From Rusavskia elegans (taxonomy: Eukaryota; Ascomycota; Lecanoromycetes; Teloschistales; Teloschistaceae), in NCBI GenBank assembly GCA_011316305.1, contig SAUG01000020.1, positions 372,001-436,000 of the forward strand: a stretch of DNA of 64,000 nucleotides, in the 5' to 3' direction. The notes under the pieces were generated by a model, which saw nothing but the letters and a program-made list of their open reading frames with translations, did not search any database and was not told the origin of the DNA. Shown here piece by piece: positions 14,501 through 24,999 of this stretch (positions are counted from its first letter, which is position 1; each line of letters opens with the position of its first letter). The position numbers and the translations under genes were made by a program.

Positions 14501-15991
14501 ATGGGAGAATACAACTATGGAAGGCCTGTACATGTAATTGGCCACAATGCTGGCAAAATCGACGTATGGGTTTCTCCGCAACAGGGGAAGATTGGCGACT
14601 TCGGACGAGCCATAGTTGCGCAAGCTGACCGTCTCACCCCGTATACGCCCTCATTTGCAGTCGCGAAGATGCTTGGTCTCAACCCACTGGTGCTCAGTAA
14701 GATCACGTCAGCGTTCCAAGTATTTGTCGATGACCAACGCGTTAACGTTGGATTGAACCTGAAATTCGAAGCGAAGGGTCTTAAAGTCTTAGGCTATTCT
14801 CGCAAGGCTGCCAACGGATGGGAATTCAGCCAGAAGGCGATTCAGTTGCTACAGCAGTATATGGTCAAGTTTCCAGAATTCATCGCGGGCATTCAACGCA
14901 ATGCGCAGAGTAAAGAGTATGCTGCCACCGACTTTTACCCAAAAGACCAGGCAAAGGGCAAAATCAAAGAGATCCAGGTCTGGCTGAAGGAGATTGAATC
15001 AAAGAGCTTCGAAAAGGTTCCACTTGACGCCGCTCAATTGGATTCCGAAGCAGTTGGCCGCATCGAACAAGCTGCCAACGACAATCTTAGGCAAAACTCT
15101 GCGACTACGGTCAAGAATCAAAGGATCAAGGGTGTCCCTCGGAGCGCACTTCTGAAGCCTTCTGACGCACAACATCGACTCAGTCATCAAAAATTCTCTT
15201 TGGGAGATCGAATCGTGTATGTACAAGACTCAGGAAGAGTGCCGATAGCCACTCAAGGGACTGTGGTTGGTATGACTCGGACATCCAGGACGACTCTTTT
15301 AGACGTTGTCTTTGATGTCACGTTCATGAGCGGGACATCACTCGAGAATCGATGCTCCCCTTTCCGAGGTTCCACAGTGCCGATTCATTCGGTCCTCAAC
15401 ATAACCGATCGGCAAGTGGTTGCTGGATCCCGTGCTGCGGAGAACAATCGACCACCAAGCATCTCCCAGCCGTTGACTGCCCGTGGGTATGGCGCGCCAT
15501 CTGGACCCAACGGGCAAGGTCAACTGTTTCCAGCTCAGGCTCCGCCACCCCTCAAGGGGTCATTTCGCGGAGCTATCGCTGGAAATTCAGGCAGTGCAAG
15601 AGGCAACCCGTTTAGTCGAGGAGCTCCGGGAGGCCGCGGAGGCTTGGGATATGCCCCTGCACAAGTGGGCCAGCAACAGAACATTCCCATTCGTGACTCG
15701 CCGTCATCACAGAGGAATGGGTCTGGTGTTGGAGGCAGCCCAGCAACTGGAGTTCCAGCTCGAGGTCGAGGCAATCTTGGATCTCAACAAGTGCTACCCA
15801 ATGGCTACATCAAAATTGATCAGGGTGGAGATGAAGGGGTCATCCAGTCTCGTTCGTTCAAGCCACAGTCATATTCGAACGTCCCGCCACCAGCAAGCCT
15901 TGACCATCGAGGACGTGGTAGAGGGAGAGGTGGACCGAGAGGAAGAGGGAGTCAAGGTGGACATATACGAGGCGGAGCTGTGCAGCAATAA
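11553..15991 (+). CDS. xrn1: 5'-3' exoribonuclease 1 (Xrn1/Kem1)
   Basis: The product is the cytoplasmic enzyme that degrades decapped mRNA from the 5' end. Three exons: 11553-11567, 11620-12010 and 12063-15991, with two 52-nt introns; the first exon encodes only MGVPK. The product is 1444 aa. Catalytic acidic residues fall at the same positions as in yeast Xrn1: Asp35 in LYLDMNG, Glu176 and Glu178 in GEGEHKIM, Asp206 and Asp208 in LDADLIML, then Asp294 in FFVGNDFLP. The DGVAPRAKMNQQRARRFR helix, CYT-type LQWVLYYYYRGVASW and the SH3-like/D1 regions follow. The last 180 residues are Gly/Arg/Pro-rich with RGG repeats. The length and the C-terminal extension separate it from the nuclear Rat1/Xrn2. 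It shares a divergent promoter with hat2 and ends 163 bp from the end of npy1. Confidence 0.96.
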
Positions 15992-16153
15992 AGAAGCTCT
16001 CTGTATGTTACGAGTTTGCTACCTCGGCAAAAAAGCTGGTGGAGGCCTACAGTTGCATAGAGAGCATGTCCCTTACCAGAAGCCTTTGTCAAGCGACCTC
16101 CGCCTCAAGAAGACGATCTTTACAGCTTAGGCAACAGCTATCCCTGGGAGTAC

Positions 16154-17456
16154 TTATATCTTTGGAGCGTCCCCAGCGAACCCGTTGGCAACCGCTGTAA
16201 GTAATTGATTTGCGATCGCCGTACCAGCCGGTAATCTCAAATTTCCCTCTTTATAACCTTCTTGCGCCGACTCACCCAAGGCTGAAGTACCTACACGTAA
16301 GGCTTCTCTGACTTCCTCCATCTTGGCCCATCTGGCATCTTCTAGCTCTGGATCATGCTTCAAAACTATCTCTTCTCCACCAGGAATACACTGAGCCACG
16401 GCGCCTATCATTAGATTCGCTGGGTATGGCCACGGCTGCGTAGAATGTATAACAACACGACCCAGTTTCACCCCAGATTCCTCCCAGACCTCTCGACGAA
16501 CGGCTTCCTCGACGCTCTCGGCCGGCTCCACGAAACCCGCCAGGGTGCTGTACCAGTGGGGCGGCCATCGCTTTTGCCGGCCAATGAGCACTTTCCTACC
16601 ATCGGAGCTTACGACAGCCATGATTACGGTTGGATCGGTTCGCGGAAAAGACACGTTCGATATCCCCTTTCTTGTGACGCAATCGGGCCGCTCTGTCGGT
16701 ACCGCGCCTACGGTTCCACCGATAGCGCCTGCGAGCGATGCCATATCTTTCGGTGGGCAAGTGCGCTTCATGCCGCCATTGATCGACATGGTTGGCTGAC
16801 CGCATTGGGCACAGAATGGGTTCCGCGCGTTCCAATCTAGCAATGCGCGAGCCTGGGCGTAGATGGCGGCCTCTTGAGCGGGCAAAGCTGCCTGAATTCG
16901 ACCTTCGAGAAATTTAAGGCCCCGTGACTGTAAGCTCTGGACCAGCGATTCCGCCTGGGATTGTATGGTCCCCTTAGGGGTCACGTCGAGAGCAAAGAAC
17001 GGAGAGCCGGTATAGATACTGAATGTCAGGCCTTGCTGGTTTCGCTCATCCAAGCCGAGAAAAAGGAGTTGGGGAATAGTGACAGACGAGCTATATTCTG
17101 AGATCAGTTGATCTTCGCTCTTAGAGTATGGATCCTCCCCAATCAGCGGCTGCACGTCTGCGTAGGATACATATTCAAGGCTCGAAGGGTCTTTGGCGAG
17201 GGGATTGAGGTTGTTAAATACGAGGAAAGAGGTGGTCGGGTGCTTCAACGCAGCGGACAGGAAAGAATGATCAGTGCGGAGAAAGGAGACACGGTTTAAA
17301 GGAGAGCCTGCAGCGGGTCAGATAGCAGTACAATGGAGATGCTCCGCGCTGGGCACGATTACCTGAGAAATAGTTGGCTGTTTCCCTGCCGAATTTGCGA
17401 GACAACATGGACTCGAGATCAGGAAAAGCGGGTTCGGGTAAGACAGGTATTGTCAT
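16154..17456 (-). CDS. npy1: NADH pyrophosphatase, Nudix hydrolase (Npy1/NUDT12 type)
   Basis: The enzyme splits NAD(H) into NMN(H) and AMP; Npy1 homologues are usually peroxisomal, and the eukaryotic family can also remove NAD caps from RNA. Two exons on the minus strand: 17456-17363 and 17307-16154, with a 55-nt intron in phase; 415 aa. Before the catalytic domain sit zinc ligands CAQC (197-200), Cys215 and Cys241. The Nudix box occupies about 289-311 (GFVEPAESVEEAVRREVWEE and the following SGV). The motif specific for NADH pyrophosphatases follows as TQPWPYPANLM. The C-terminus, DAPKI, is not a standard peroxisomal PTS1, so location is uncertain. It converges on xrn1. Confidence 0.94.
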
Positions 17457-17816
17457 CCTAGCTGCGTCGGCTCAAGGCTGTGCACAACGAGTGATATTAC
17501 TTATGGTACATCAGCGAGCAAGGAGACAAAATTTCTTGCGGCTTTAACGCCATGATCTCATCCGGCCGAAGGCCGATACTCGTAGCCCGATCGAGCCGCA
17601 GCCCGCTAAGATCTGCCTGTGCCACGAACGATAAGAAGCTCGCATCGGTTGGTGAGCAACCTTCCTGGCGCAGGCGACCCAGCTGATGAAGTTCAAAACA
17701 CAGCACAGTTCTCTTGTCCAGCATGAACAGTGCTGCAAAGGCGCATGGGAGAGCAAGCACCAACAATCATATCCAGTCGATGGCTATCTCTTAGATTCGG
17801 CTTTGATTTATTTCCA

Positions 17817-18683
17817 CTACTTGACAATCGGCGAGGCCTCGGCGACCTTCTCTGGCTTCCCCGACCCCTTTACGGCTTCCTGGTTGACACCCTTTACCTT
17901 CAAGGCTGGCATGTTGAAAGCGTTGCTCCTTCCCCCTCTGATGCCTCTCCACCTTCCCCAACCCTTCCCCTCTTCCATCGTCCAAGTCAAGGCCCCAACC
18001 CACGGCTGCACATTCCATCCCACTTCAAGCGTAACGTTGGAAGTCGAAGACAGCTGACCAGATATATCCGTGATCTGATACTTCGGTTTCGAGTTCTGAA
18101 GCTGTAGCAAGCCCGGCGCCAATTCGATTTCCGGTTTCTTCAGTTTGGAAGTTCGTTTCGCTCTGGTTGCGATCTTGGGAGGGTTCATGAAACTGGAATA
18201 TAGGGTGAAAGGTGTTGATGGGTTCTTCTGGCTTTCGGAGTTGATGATGGCATCCCAAATGACCGCTTGCGAAGGCGGTTCCGAGGCTGTTCTTGAAGGG
18301 TAGGTCGCAGTGATCCAGACGAATAACTGTTTCGTATTCCAATTGAAGAGGGAAGTGAGATCTGTTTCGCTTTAGCCAGGGATACAGCGCGGACAGTGCG
18401 AAGTTGGCTTCACCAGCATCGAGGTCGAACTTGATGTGTGCATACTCTTCCCTCTTTTGGGAATGATAATGAGGACGACCCTTGACTCTGAACGACGATC
18501 AGTCGACACAAGATGAGACCACTCCATAGGGATGACATACACCTGTACATTGCGCAACCCGATGCTTGCCGAGGGAGTTTGGGGTATCAGTGTGACTGAG
18601 AGCGCGACGACGGTGGCGGTAACGAAAGCGACAGTCGTGAAGAAGCCGAAGACATTCTGAACCCTCACCAATGCCGAATGCAT
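17817..18683 (-). CDS. spc3: Signal peptidase complex subunit 3
   Basis: The product is an ER membrane subunit of the signal peptidase complex, needed for cleavage of secretory signal peptides. Three exons on the minus strand: 18683-18541, 18487-18414 and 18361-17817, with introns of 53 and 52 nt in phase; 253 aa. The N-terminus MHSALVRVQNVFGFFTTVAF leads into a single membrane anchor at about 12-34. The lumenal domain contains LRNVQVVKGRPHY, EEYAHIKFDLDADL, LFNWNTKQLFVW, QAVIWDAII, PKYQITDISGQL and GWNVQPWVGALTW, all typical of Spc3/SPCS3. The tail after 205 is Gly/Lys-rich and longer than in yeast. The start codon lies only about 250 bp from the edge of the RIP-mutated island. Confidence 0.94.
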
Positions 18684-18875
18684 GTCAGCGCTACAGAGTC
18701 GTCAGAGCGACTGTAAGATAGTGAAATACTCAACTCTTGCTACTTGGCAAGTTACATTCAACGATCTGGCATTGATACCTGATTGACGGCGCTAGTGGTA
18801 GTACGGTATCAGATCTTGTCCACCAATCATACCTCCTGACCATGTTCGATTCGAAGCTTCTAAAGTTCTACGGAG

Positions 18876-18933
18876 TACGGAGGATGACACCGATAGTCCT
18901 CACCACGCGCTAAAAGCCGCCCGCAGCCTACGG
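18876..18933 (+). mobile_element. Left half of a small TIR element (MITE), split by the large island
   Basis: Positions 18878-18912 form an inverted repeat with 47605-47639 (35 bp, three mismatches; the cores GAGGATGACACCGA and AGTCCTCACCA are shared). Each end is flanked by TA on its outer side (18876-18877 and 47640-47641), as in Tc1/mariner-type elements. The half ends at ACGG (18930-18933), the target duplication of the inserted LTR-bounded element. It is not RIP-mutated. Confidence 0.7.
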
Positions 18934-19055
18934 TGTTGAACCTAAATCGGGTTAGCGCAATTAAACGTATTTAGGCAGAATTTCTGTATATTAGAATTTA
19001 GTATCTAATCTATTTTATTTTATAAATTCTATATACTATCTATAATAGTACTATA
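18934..19055. repeat. Left 122-bp terminal repeat of the outer element
   Basis: It is the same length as 47444-47565 and aligns without gaps. It shows more RIP-type changes than the 3' half of the right copy. Confidence 0.7.
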
Positions 19056-19206
19056 TTTAGTAAACGTATATAGAATCTCGCTGTCGCTTTTTTACTCCGA
19101 CAGTTAAATATAATAATAATCAAGCCGTTTTATAAACTTTAAAGTCCAGAAACCGTAAAATCCAGAATATTACTATCTATAGAAAATCGGAAGTAATTAA
19201 AATTCC

Positions 19207-19927
19207 ATTAACGAATTCTAAAATAGATTTTCAAATTAGACCGGCTGATAGCTATTTTAATCCAAATAATCCAAAAATCTAAATAATCCGAAAAATTAAA
19301 AAATAGATTTTCGATAGATTAGAGCTTTAATAGTATCTATAGTACGAATATCAACTAAATAAATAGCTTAAATAAAGATCTATATATAAGCTAAAAATAA
19401 ATTTATATAATCTAATTCGAAAATAAAATTTAACGGCCGCCGCTAAAAGCGGAAATAATAAAAGTCGAATATCTATTTAATAAACTACGCTAGATCTAAT
19501 CTAGTTAGATTATAGTAGAAAAATCTAATATTTTCGATCTAGATAAAACTAGCCTAGCGGTATATATAGGCGTATATAGACCTATTAACTAATAAAAACT
19601 TAAACGAATTTAAAATCGAATTTTTAAATTTTTTTAACCGGTTTTAGCTATTTTAGCCGTTTAGCTATTTTAGCCGTTTAGCTATTTTAGCCGTTTAGCT
19701 ATTTTAGCCGTTTAGCTATTTTAATCGTTTAGCTATTTTAGCCGTTTAGCGATTTTAGCCGTTTAGCTATTTTAACCGTTTTAGCCGTATAGCTATATAG
19801 CTTCGGGTATATCCGAAACCGGCTAATAAGCCGTTTATAAGCCGTTTTTAGTTGTACCGGCTGAGAACCGGCTAAAACGGCTAAGACGGCTAAAATCGGC
19901 TTTAAATCGGTTTTAGAAAATATTGAT
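19207..19927 (+). repeat. Minisatellite-bearing TIR repeat, copy 1 (oldest)
   Basis: This is the same repeat as 46112-46730 and 59020-59664. In the less mutated copies the ends are ATCAGCGAATTCCAAAATGG and the reverse complement of GGAAAATGCTGAT, giving inverted ends of about 20 bp. Here these ends are RIP-mutated (ATTAAC and TATTGAT). The core has GCCGCCGCTAAAAGC, then a 17-bp tandem repeat near 19640-19795 (unit TTAGCTATTTTAGCCGT, about nine units), then a palindrome-rich tail of GCCGGTTTTAGC-like words. No coding capacity is seen. Confidence 0.75.
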
Positions 19928-22211
19928 ATCTAAAAGCCAGTTAATTTAAAAAATTTAGATAAAATATTAACTAATAATTTAAAACTTTTAAACTATTGTA
20001 AATTTAGTAAATATAGCAGAACTAGATATATATAGCCAGAATATAATAAAAAATCTATATTTTTTATTATATAAATATCTAGTATTTTAATATCTATAAA
20101 ATAGTATTTATATCTTTTCCGTTTTTTCTATTATTTTCCGAAAATTCTAATAATTTTAGAACTAGAAAAAATATAACTGGGAACTAGTAGAGCTAAATTC
20201 TATATCTTTTTTCTAAATAATCTAGTAATAACGAATATCTTTTAAAAAAAGAAAAAATAATAAATAGATTTAAAATCTACTATTATTTCTTTATACCGAA
20301 TAAATAAATTTATCGGCCTTTTAATTTCTACTAGTAGGAACGATTTCTAAAATTCTAAAAAAAAAGCTTTCAGTATTATTAACTAATAAAAAAGATTTTA
20401 ATTTTAGTATTTTTCGAATTAACCGTATAATTAAAGTAGATAGAATCCATAGCTTTTATAAATCTTTATTAGAACCTAAAGAACGCGAAAAGAAGAAGAT
20501 ATTTCTATAAAATATTCGAGACTATTTCTATAACTCGAAACTTGAATTCGATAAAATAGTATTTTAATTTTTATTATTATCTATAAAGTTACCGATAATT
20601 ATATTATTTTTATTTATATTAGTTACTACGAAATATTATTCTAGTTAATTATAAAAAAATATATAAAATATTCTATCTAAAATTTTAATAAATAGTATAT
20701 TTTCATTCTATACTATAACGATATAGTTCGATCTATCTAATTTCTATAAAAAGTTTAAAAAGAATATAAAAAAATAGCTAATATAATTTAAATTTATTTA
20801 AAAACCTATAAAAATTAATTTATAAAAATTTCGATAAAACGAAATATATTTTTATAGATTTAAAATTAAAAAATAAAGTAGTTAGATAAACTTTAAAGTT
20901 AGATAAATTAATTATATCCAATTTTAATTACTTTTTATCTAGTTTTTTAGAATATTTTTCTATCTAGAATAATTCCGGGTTAGCTATATAGAAAATATTA
21001 AAGAGTCTATTGAAATTAAAATAAAATAGACGAATTAATTATATACTCTTGAAAATATATAATAATATAGTAAAAAATCTTCTATCCGAAATAGAAAAAA
21101 AGGTAGTATTAAAATTAATAGACGTATTTAATAATAAAATCTTTATAAAAATTATAGGAAACGTATTTAACTAAAACGCGGAAAAAGATAAAATTCTAGT
21201 AAAAATATAAATAGTTATAAAAGAATATATAGAGAAAATATCTAATAATAAAAAAACTATATAAAAAAAAAAAATTCGAATTAAAATCTATATAGAAAGT
21301 ATTTATCGATTTTTTTATAAACTGCGATAAGTTATATATTAATATATTAACTAAAGTAATAAATCAAATATCAAATATAATATTATTAAATTTCTAGCCA
21401 TAATATTAAAACTAATAGTATAATTAAATTACTATTCGTAATTAAAACTAGACTTTAAATTTAATACCGTATAGCTAATAAATAATAGATTGAAATAATT
21501 ATCTATAAAATCTTTATTAGCTTTAAAATCTACGTTTCTAGAATTTTTAGTAAATAAATACTAGCTAGACTTTTATAGATAGTATATCTATTCTATAGAA
21601 TATCGGTAATTTTAATTATTTTAAATATAGTTAATCGGAATATATATTAAAAGAATATACTAATAAAATATTATCTAAAGAGAAATAAATCCGATAATTT
21701 TATAAATTTTATTAGTAAAAAGCGGATATATAAACGAGAACTATTTTCAATATAAATATTATAGATTCTAATAATATCCCGATAGACTATTAATAGTAGA
21801 AAGTTCAGCCTATTTATATAGCCGAAGTATCTAACTAATAGTAAAAGTTATATCTATAAAAAATTTAACAGCTCGATAAATAGTATATAGATAACGAAAC
21901 TATTTACTTTAAAGATATTAATTTTTATAAATATTATAAAAAGGCTATAGATAATAAAACGTTCGCTACTACTAGTAAACGCGATATTAAAGAAATAGAT
22001 TCGGAGGAGAAAAATTTTTAAATCTAAAAATTATAATCTAGAAAATAGACTAAAAATAAAAAGATATTATAGATTATTAAATTTCGGATAATTAGTAAAC
22101 CGGAATATAGCAACCATTTTAGAAACTGCTAAACTCGCTAATAAATTATAATATATTCTAATATCAAATATTTTAGCTAAAAAGCCAAAGGTATAATAAA
22201 AAGTACTATTT
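19928..22211. other. RIP-mutated DNA without recognisable domains
   Basis: This is AT-rich, TA-dominated sequence of the outer layer of the island. All frames are broken. I see no gene, LTR or TIR that I can name here; it is probably the degraded 5' part of the outer element or another old insertion. Confidence 0.5.
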
Positions 22212-22684
22212 TATTATAAAGCTACCTGAAAGAGTTTGGTATCTTTAAAGGTTGGTTAGATTTATTAGTATATCTATAAACGGAAATATAACGGGTAATC
22301 ACTTTAAATTAATATAAAAATAAATTAGTCTAATTACTAGAATAGTATATAGCGATAACTAATAAATTAAATACGAGCTATAAAGGCGTCGAATTCGAAA
22401 TCTATATAGATAATAAAATTTTCCTTTTTTTAAATACCTTACTTGCTGAAATAACTAAAATACTTCTCTTCAGGTACTTTACTTACCGAGATAACTAAAA
22501 TACCTCTCTTTAGATACTTTACTTACTAAAATAACTAAAATACCTTTCCTTAGATATTTTATTTACTAAAATAACTAAGATAATAATATCAAGTCCGTCC
22601 TACCTGTCTAGACGTAATAAAAAGTTCTAGTATTATATTAAATACTACCGCGTTTCCGAAGTCACGCCGTACGTGCTCATAATA
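22212..22684 (-). mobile_element. Solo LTR (family 2), inverted
   Basis: This 473-bp sequence is the reverse complement of the 472/473-bp LTRs at 35298-35769 and 41540-42012, including the internal tandem units near 22437-22570. Flanking 5-bp sequences are TATTT (22207-22211) and TATCT (22685-22689), a duplication with one C/T change. No internal domain lies beside it, so it is a solo LTR. Confidence 0.78.
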
Positions 22685-23157
22685 TATCTATAATTAAATC
22701 TAAAAATATAAAATTATAAAAAGTTTAGAATATTACTAAATTTCTATAGAATATTAAAATTACTTTTAATATAGCTTAATTCTTTTATTTCGTACTAAAG
22801 GCTCGAATATCGTTTATAAAAATAATAAAACCGAAGTTTATTAAAAAATTAGTAGCTTAAAAAAATAAACCCGATTTATTATAGAAAACTATAAAGATAT
22901 TAATATTATCGAACGTTTAAAATATCTAGGCGATATAATATTAACGGAAGCCGAATTTTATAATTAATAGGTATATAGCGAATATACTAAAAACCTTTTA
23001 CTTCTAGCAGAAATATAGAAGAATTAAATATTTAAATTATCTATTTAGATTTTTAATAATCTAAAACGAAATCGTCTAAATTTTATAATAAAAGAAAACT
23101 TTTATATTTATATATTAATATAGTTTCGAAAGTTAGAAAATCTTTTATATACGTTAT
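22685..23157. other. Short RIP-mutated remnant of the outer layer
   Basis: This lies between the inverted solo LTR and the first Gypsy element. It is AT-rich with no recognisable domain. The sequence should resume at 31926 after the Gypsy insertion. Confidence 0.45.
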
Positions 23158-23395
23158 TGTAAAGCGCCAGACGCGTTATATAGGCCCTGGAGATATAATT
23201 AGGACGCTTGGAAACGAAGCTCGCCGCCTAGTCGCCAGAGCGTCGCTAGCGCGTCGGATCTCGATCCTTTCCCGCTTTTTCCTTTTCCTTTATTACTAGG
23301 CTATACCCTAGTCTTTAGGGTATAAATTAATTCTATAATATACTTTTTATCTAGTCTATAATTATATACTATTCTAGAAATATATTAACTTTATA
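23158..23395 (+). repeat. 5' LTR of Gypsy relic 1
   Basis: It is 238 bp and matches 31688-31925 along its whole length, with mainly C/T and G/A differences. It is preceded by GTTAT. Confidence 0.88.
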
Positions 23396-24049
23396 GTTCT
23401 AATTTATTAATTTAAATATTTTTAACTCGGTATATATTATTTATAGTATAACTATATTAATATCGATATATAGTACTTATAGTAGTTATAGCCGTAGTAA
23501 AATATTTTAGGTAGGACTACTTTAAGCTAGCGCTAAAGCTATTAAACCGCGGATTATAAATATTATAGATTAATCTAATAAATATAACCCGCCTATATTA
23601 AAGATACCCGATAAAGAAAACTCTAGATTATTTTCTATTATCTAAGGAATCTAATCGGAACTCTATAGTAACTTTATCGCTAGCGCGTCGGGAGACTAAA
23701 TCGTTTCCGGCGGCTAAATCTATTAATAGCAGCCGTCTAATAGTTAGTTATAGTCTAATAGAAATATTTCTTTAGAGATTTTTACTTCTAGAAGTTCTAA
23801 TCCCGGTTAGCCGCCTAATAGTAGTAATAATCTAAATAATAATAGAGATAATAGTAACGATTTCGATAATAATAAAAAGCTTCGAACCTTAGAAGTTTAA
23901 ATAGTAGTAAAGAAAAAAATCCTTTTAAAAATATACTATAGGGTAGAAACTCTCTATATAATAGATCCGAACTATATTTTAGATAATAATTAACCTTCTT
24001 TTAGGCTAGCTATTAGGTCTTCGCGAGCGCCGTAAACTTCGTTAAAGCT

Positions 24050-24990
24050 TAAAATTAAAAAGCCTAAGAAGTACGGCGATAAAATAACCTTTAAAAAGTA
24101 TTATAAATAGGTCGAGTTCTATAGAAATTAGTTCTATAAATCTAATACTTTATCTATCTATACGGATTAAATTTAATAGGCCTAGGACTTTATTAAAGGT
24201 TAGAAGTTAAGCTATTAACTCGAAAAAAAGGAATTCTTTATCGATAAAGATACCTTTAATAGTATATTATAGGATAAGTTTATAGACTTTTTTTTAAATT
24301 TTACTACCGATTCTAAGTTTCGTTTACTAGATACTGCGACGAAGTATCTTTATATAACCTAGAATAAAAACCAGGATATTATAGAGTTCTATAATTTCCT
24401 TATATTACTAGAGACCTAGTTATTTTCTTTATCGGAAGAATAGCGTTCGATCTTTTTTCTTTTTAAAATTTATCCGGAGTTATAGTATATAGTATATATT
24501 TAAAATATAAAATTAAAAGACTTCGGCTATAATAAATTAATAGTTTAGACTATTCGATAGAAGAATATAGGTAAAATAACGCTAGGTTAGTAGTAGAACT
24601 CTTCTACTAATAGACCCTATCTACTTCCGTATAGTAAAGAGAGTTCTCGAAGATTTAAAAACCGAAACCGGGAAGACTGATTATAGAATAGTCGGAATAG
24701 TATTAGTAGAGAAAGTATTCCTAATATTAGTAATAACAACTCTAGAAAATATAAATAGGATAATAAATCTAATATATACTTTATTTATAGTAATATAAAT
24801 TATTAATTTAAAAGTTATTCTAAGAACTAGAATTAAAGTTAAAATAATTAGGAATCTAATAACTCTTGTAGTAATAGTAACTAGTCGTTTAAAAAGCCTA
24901 CTATTAATACGACGAAAAGTAATCCTAGTAATACTAACTAGTTAAAAAACTAAAAAGGCTAGTTATAGCTTTAATAATAGCCTAGAATAA
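24050..24990 (+). pseudogene. Gag-like relic of Gypsy relic 1
   Basis: The stretch before the protease shows a Lys/Tyr/Phe-rich frame reading like KPKKYGDKITFKKYY, followed by an Asn/Ser/Arg-rich segment, as expected for a Gypsy capsid and its basic tail. It is cut by many in-frame TAG codons. Assignment is by position and composition only. Confidence 0.5.
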
Positions 24991-24999
24991 GTAAATTAA

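Noticed and set aside
15483..16130. 215-codon plus-strand open frame at the end of xrn1
   Set aside because: It overlaps the Gly/Arg-rich xrn1 tail in another frame and only extends past its stop; no conserved feature.
19640..19795. Regular 17-bp repeats that could be mistaken for a CRISPR-like array
   Set aside because: There are no unique spacers; units are contiguous, belong to a dispersed TIR repeat, and the organism is a fungus.
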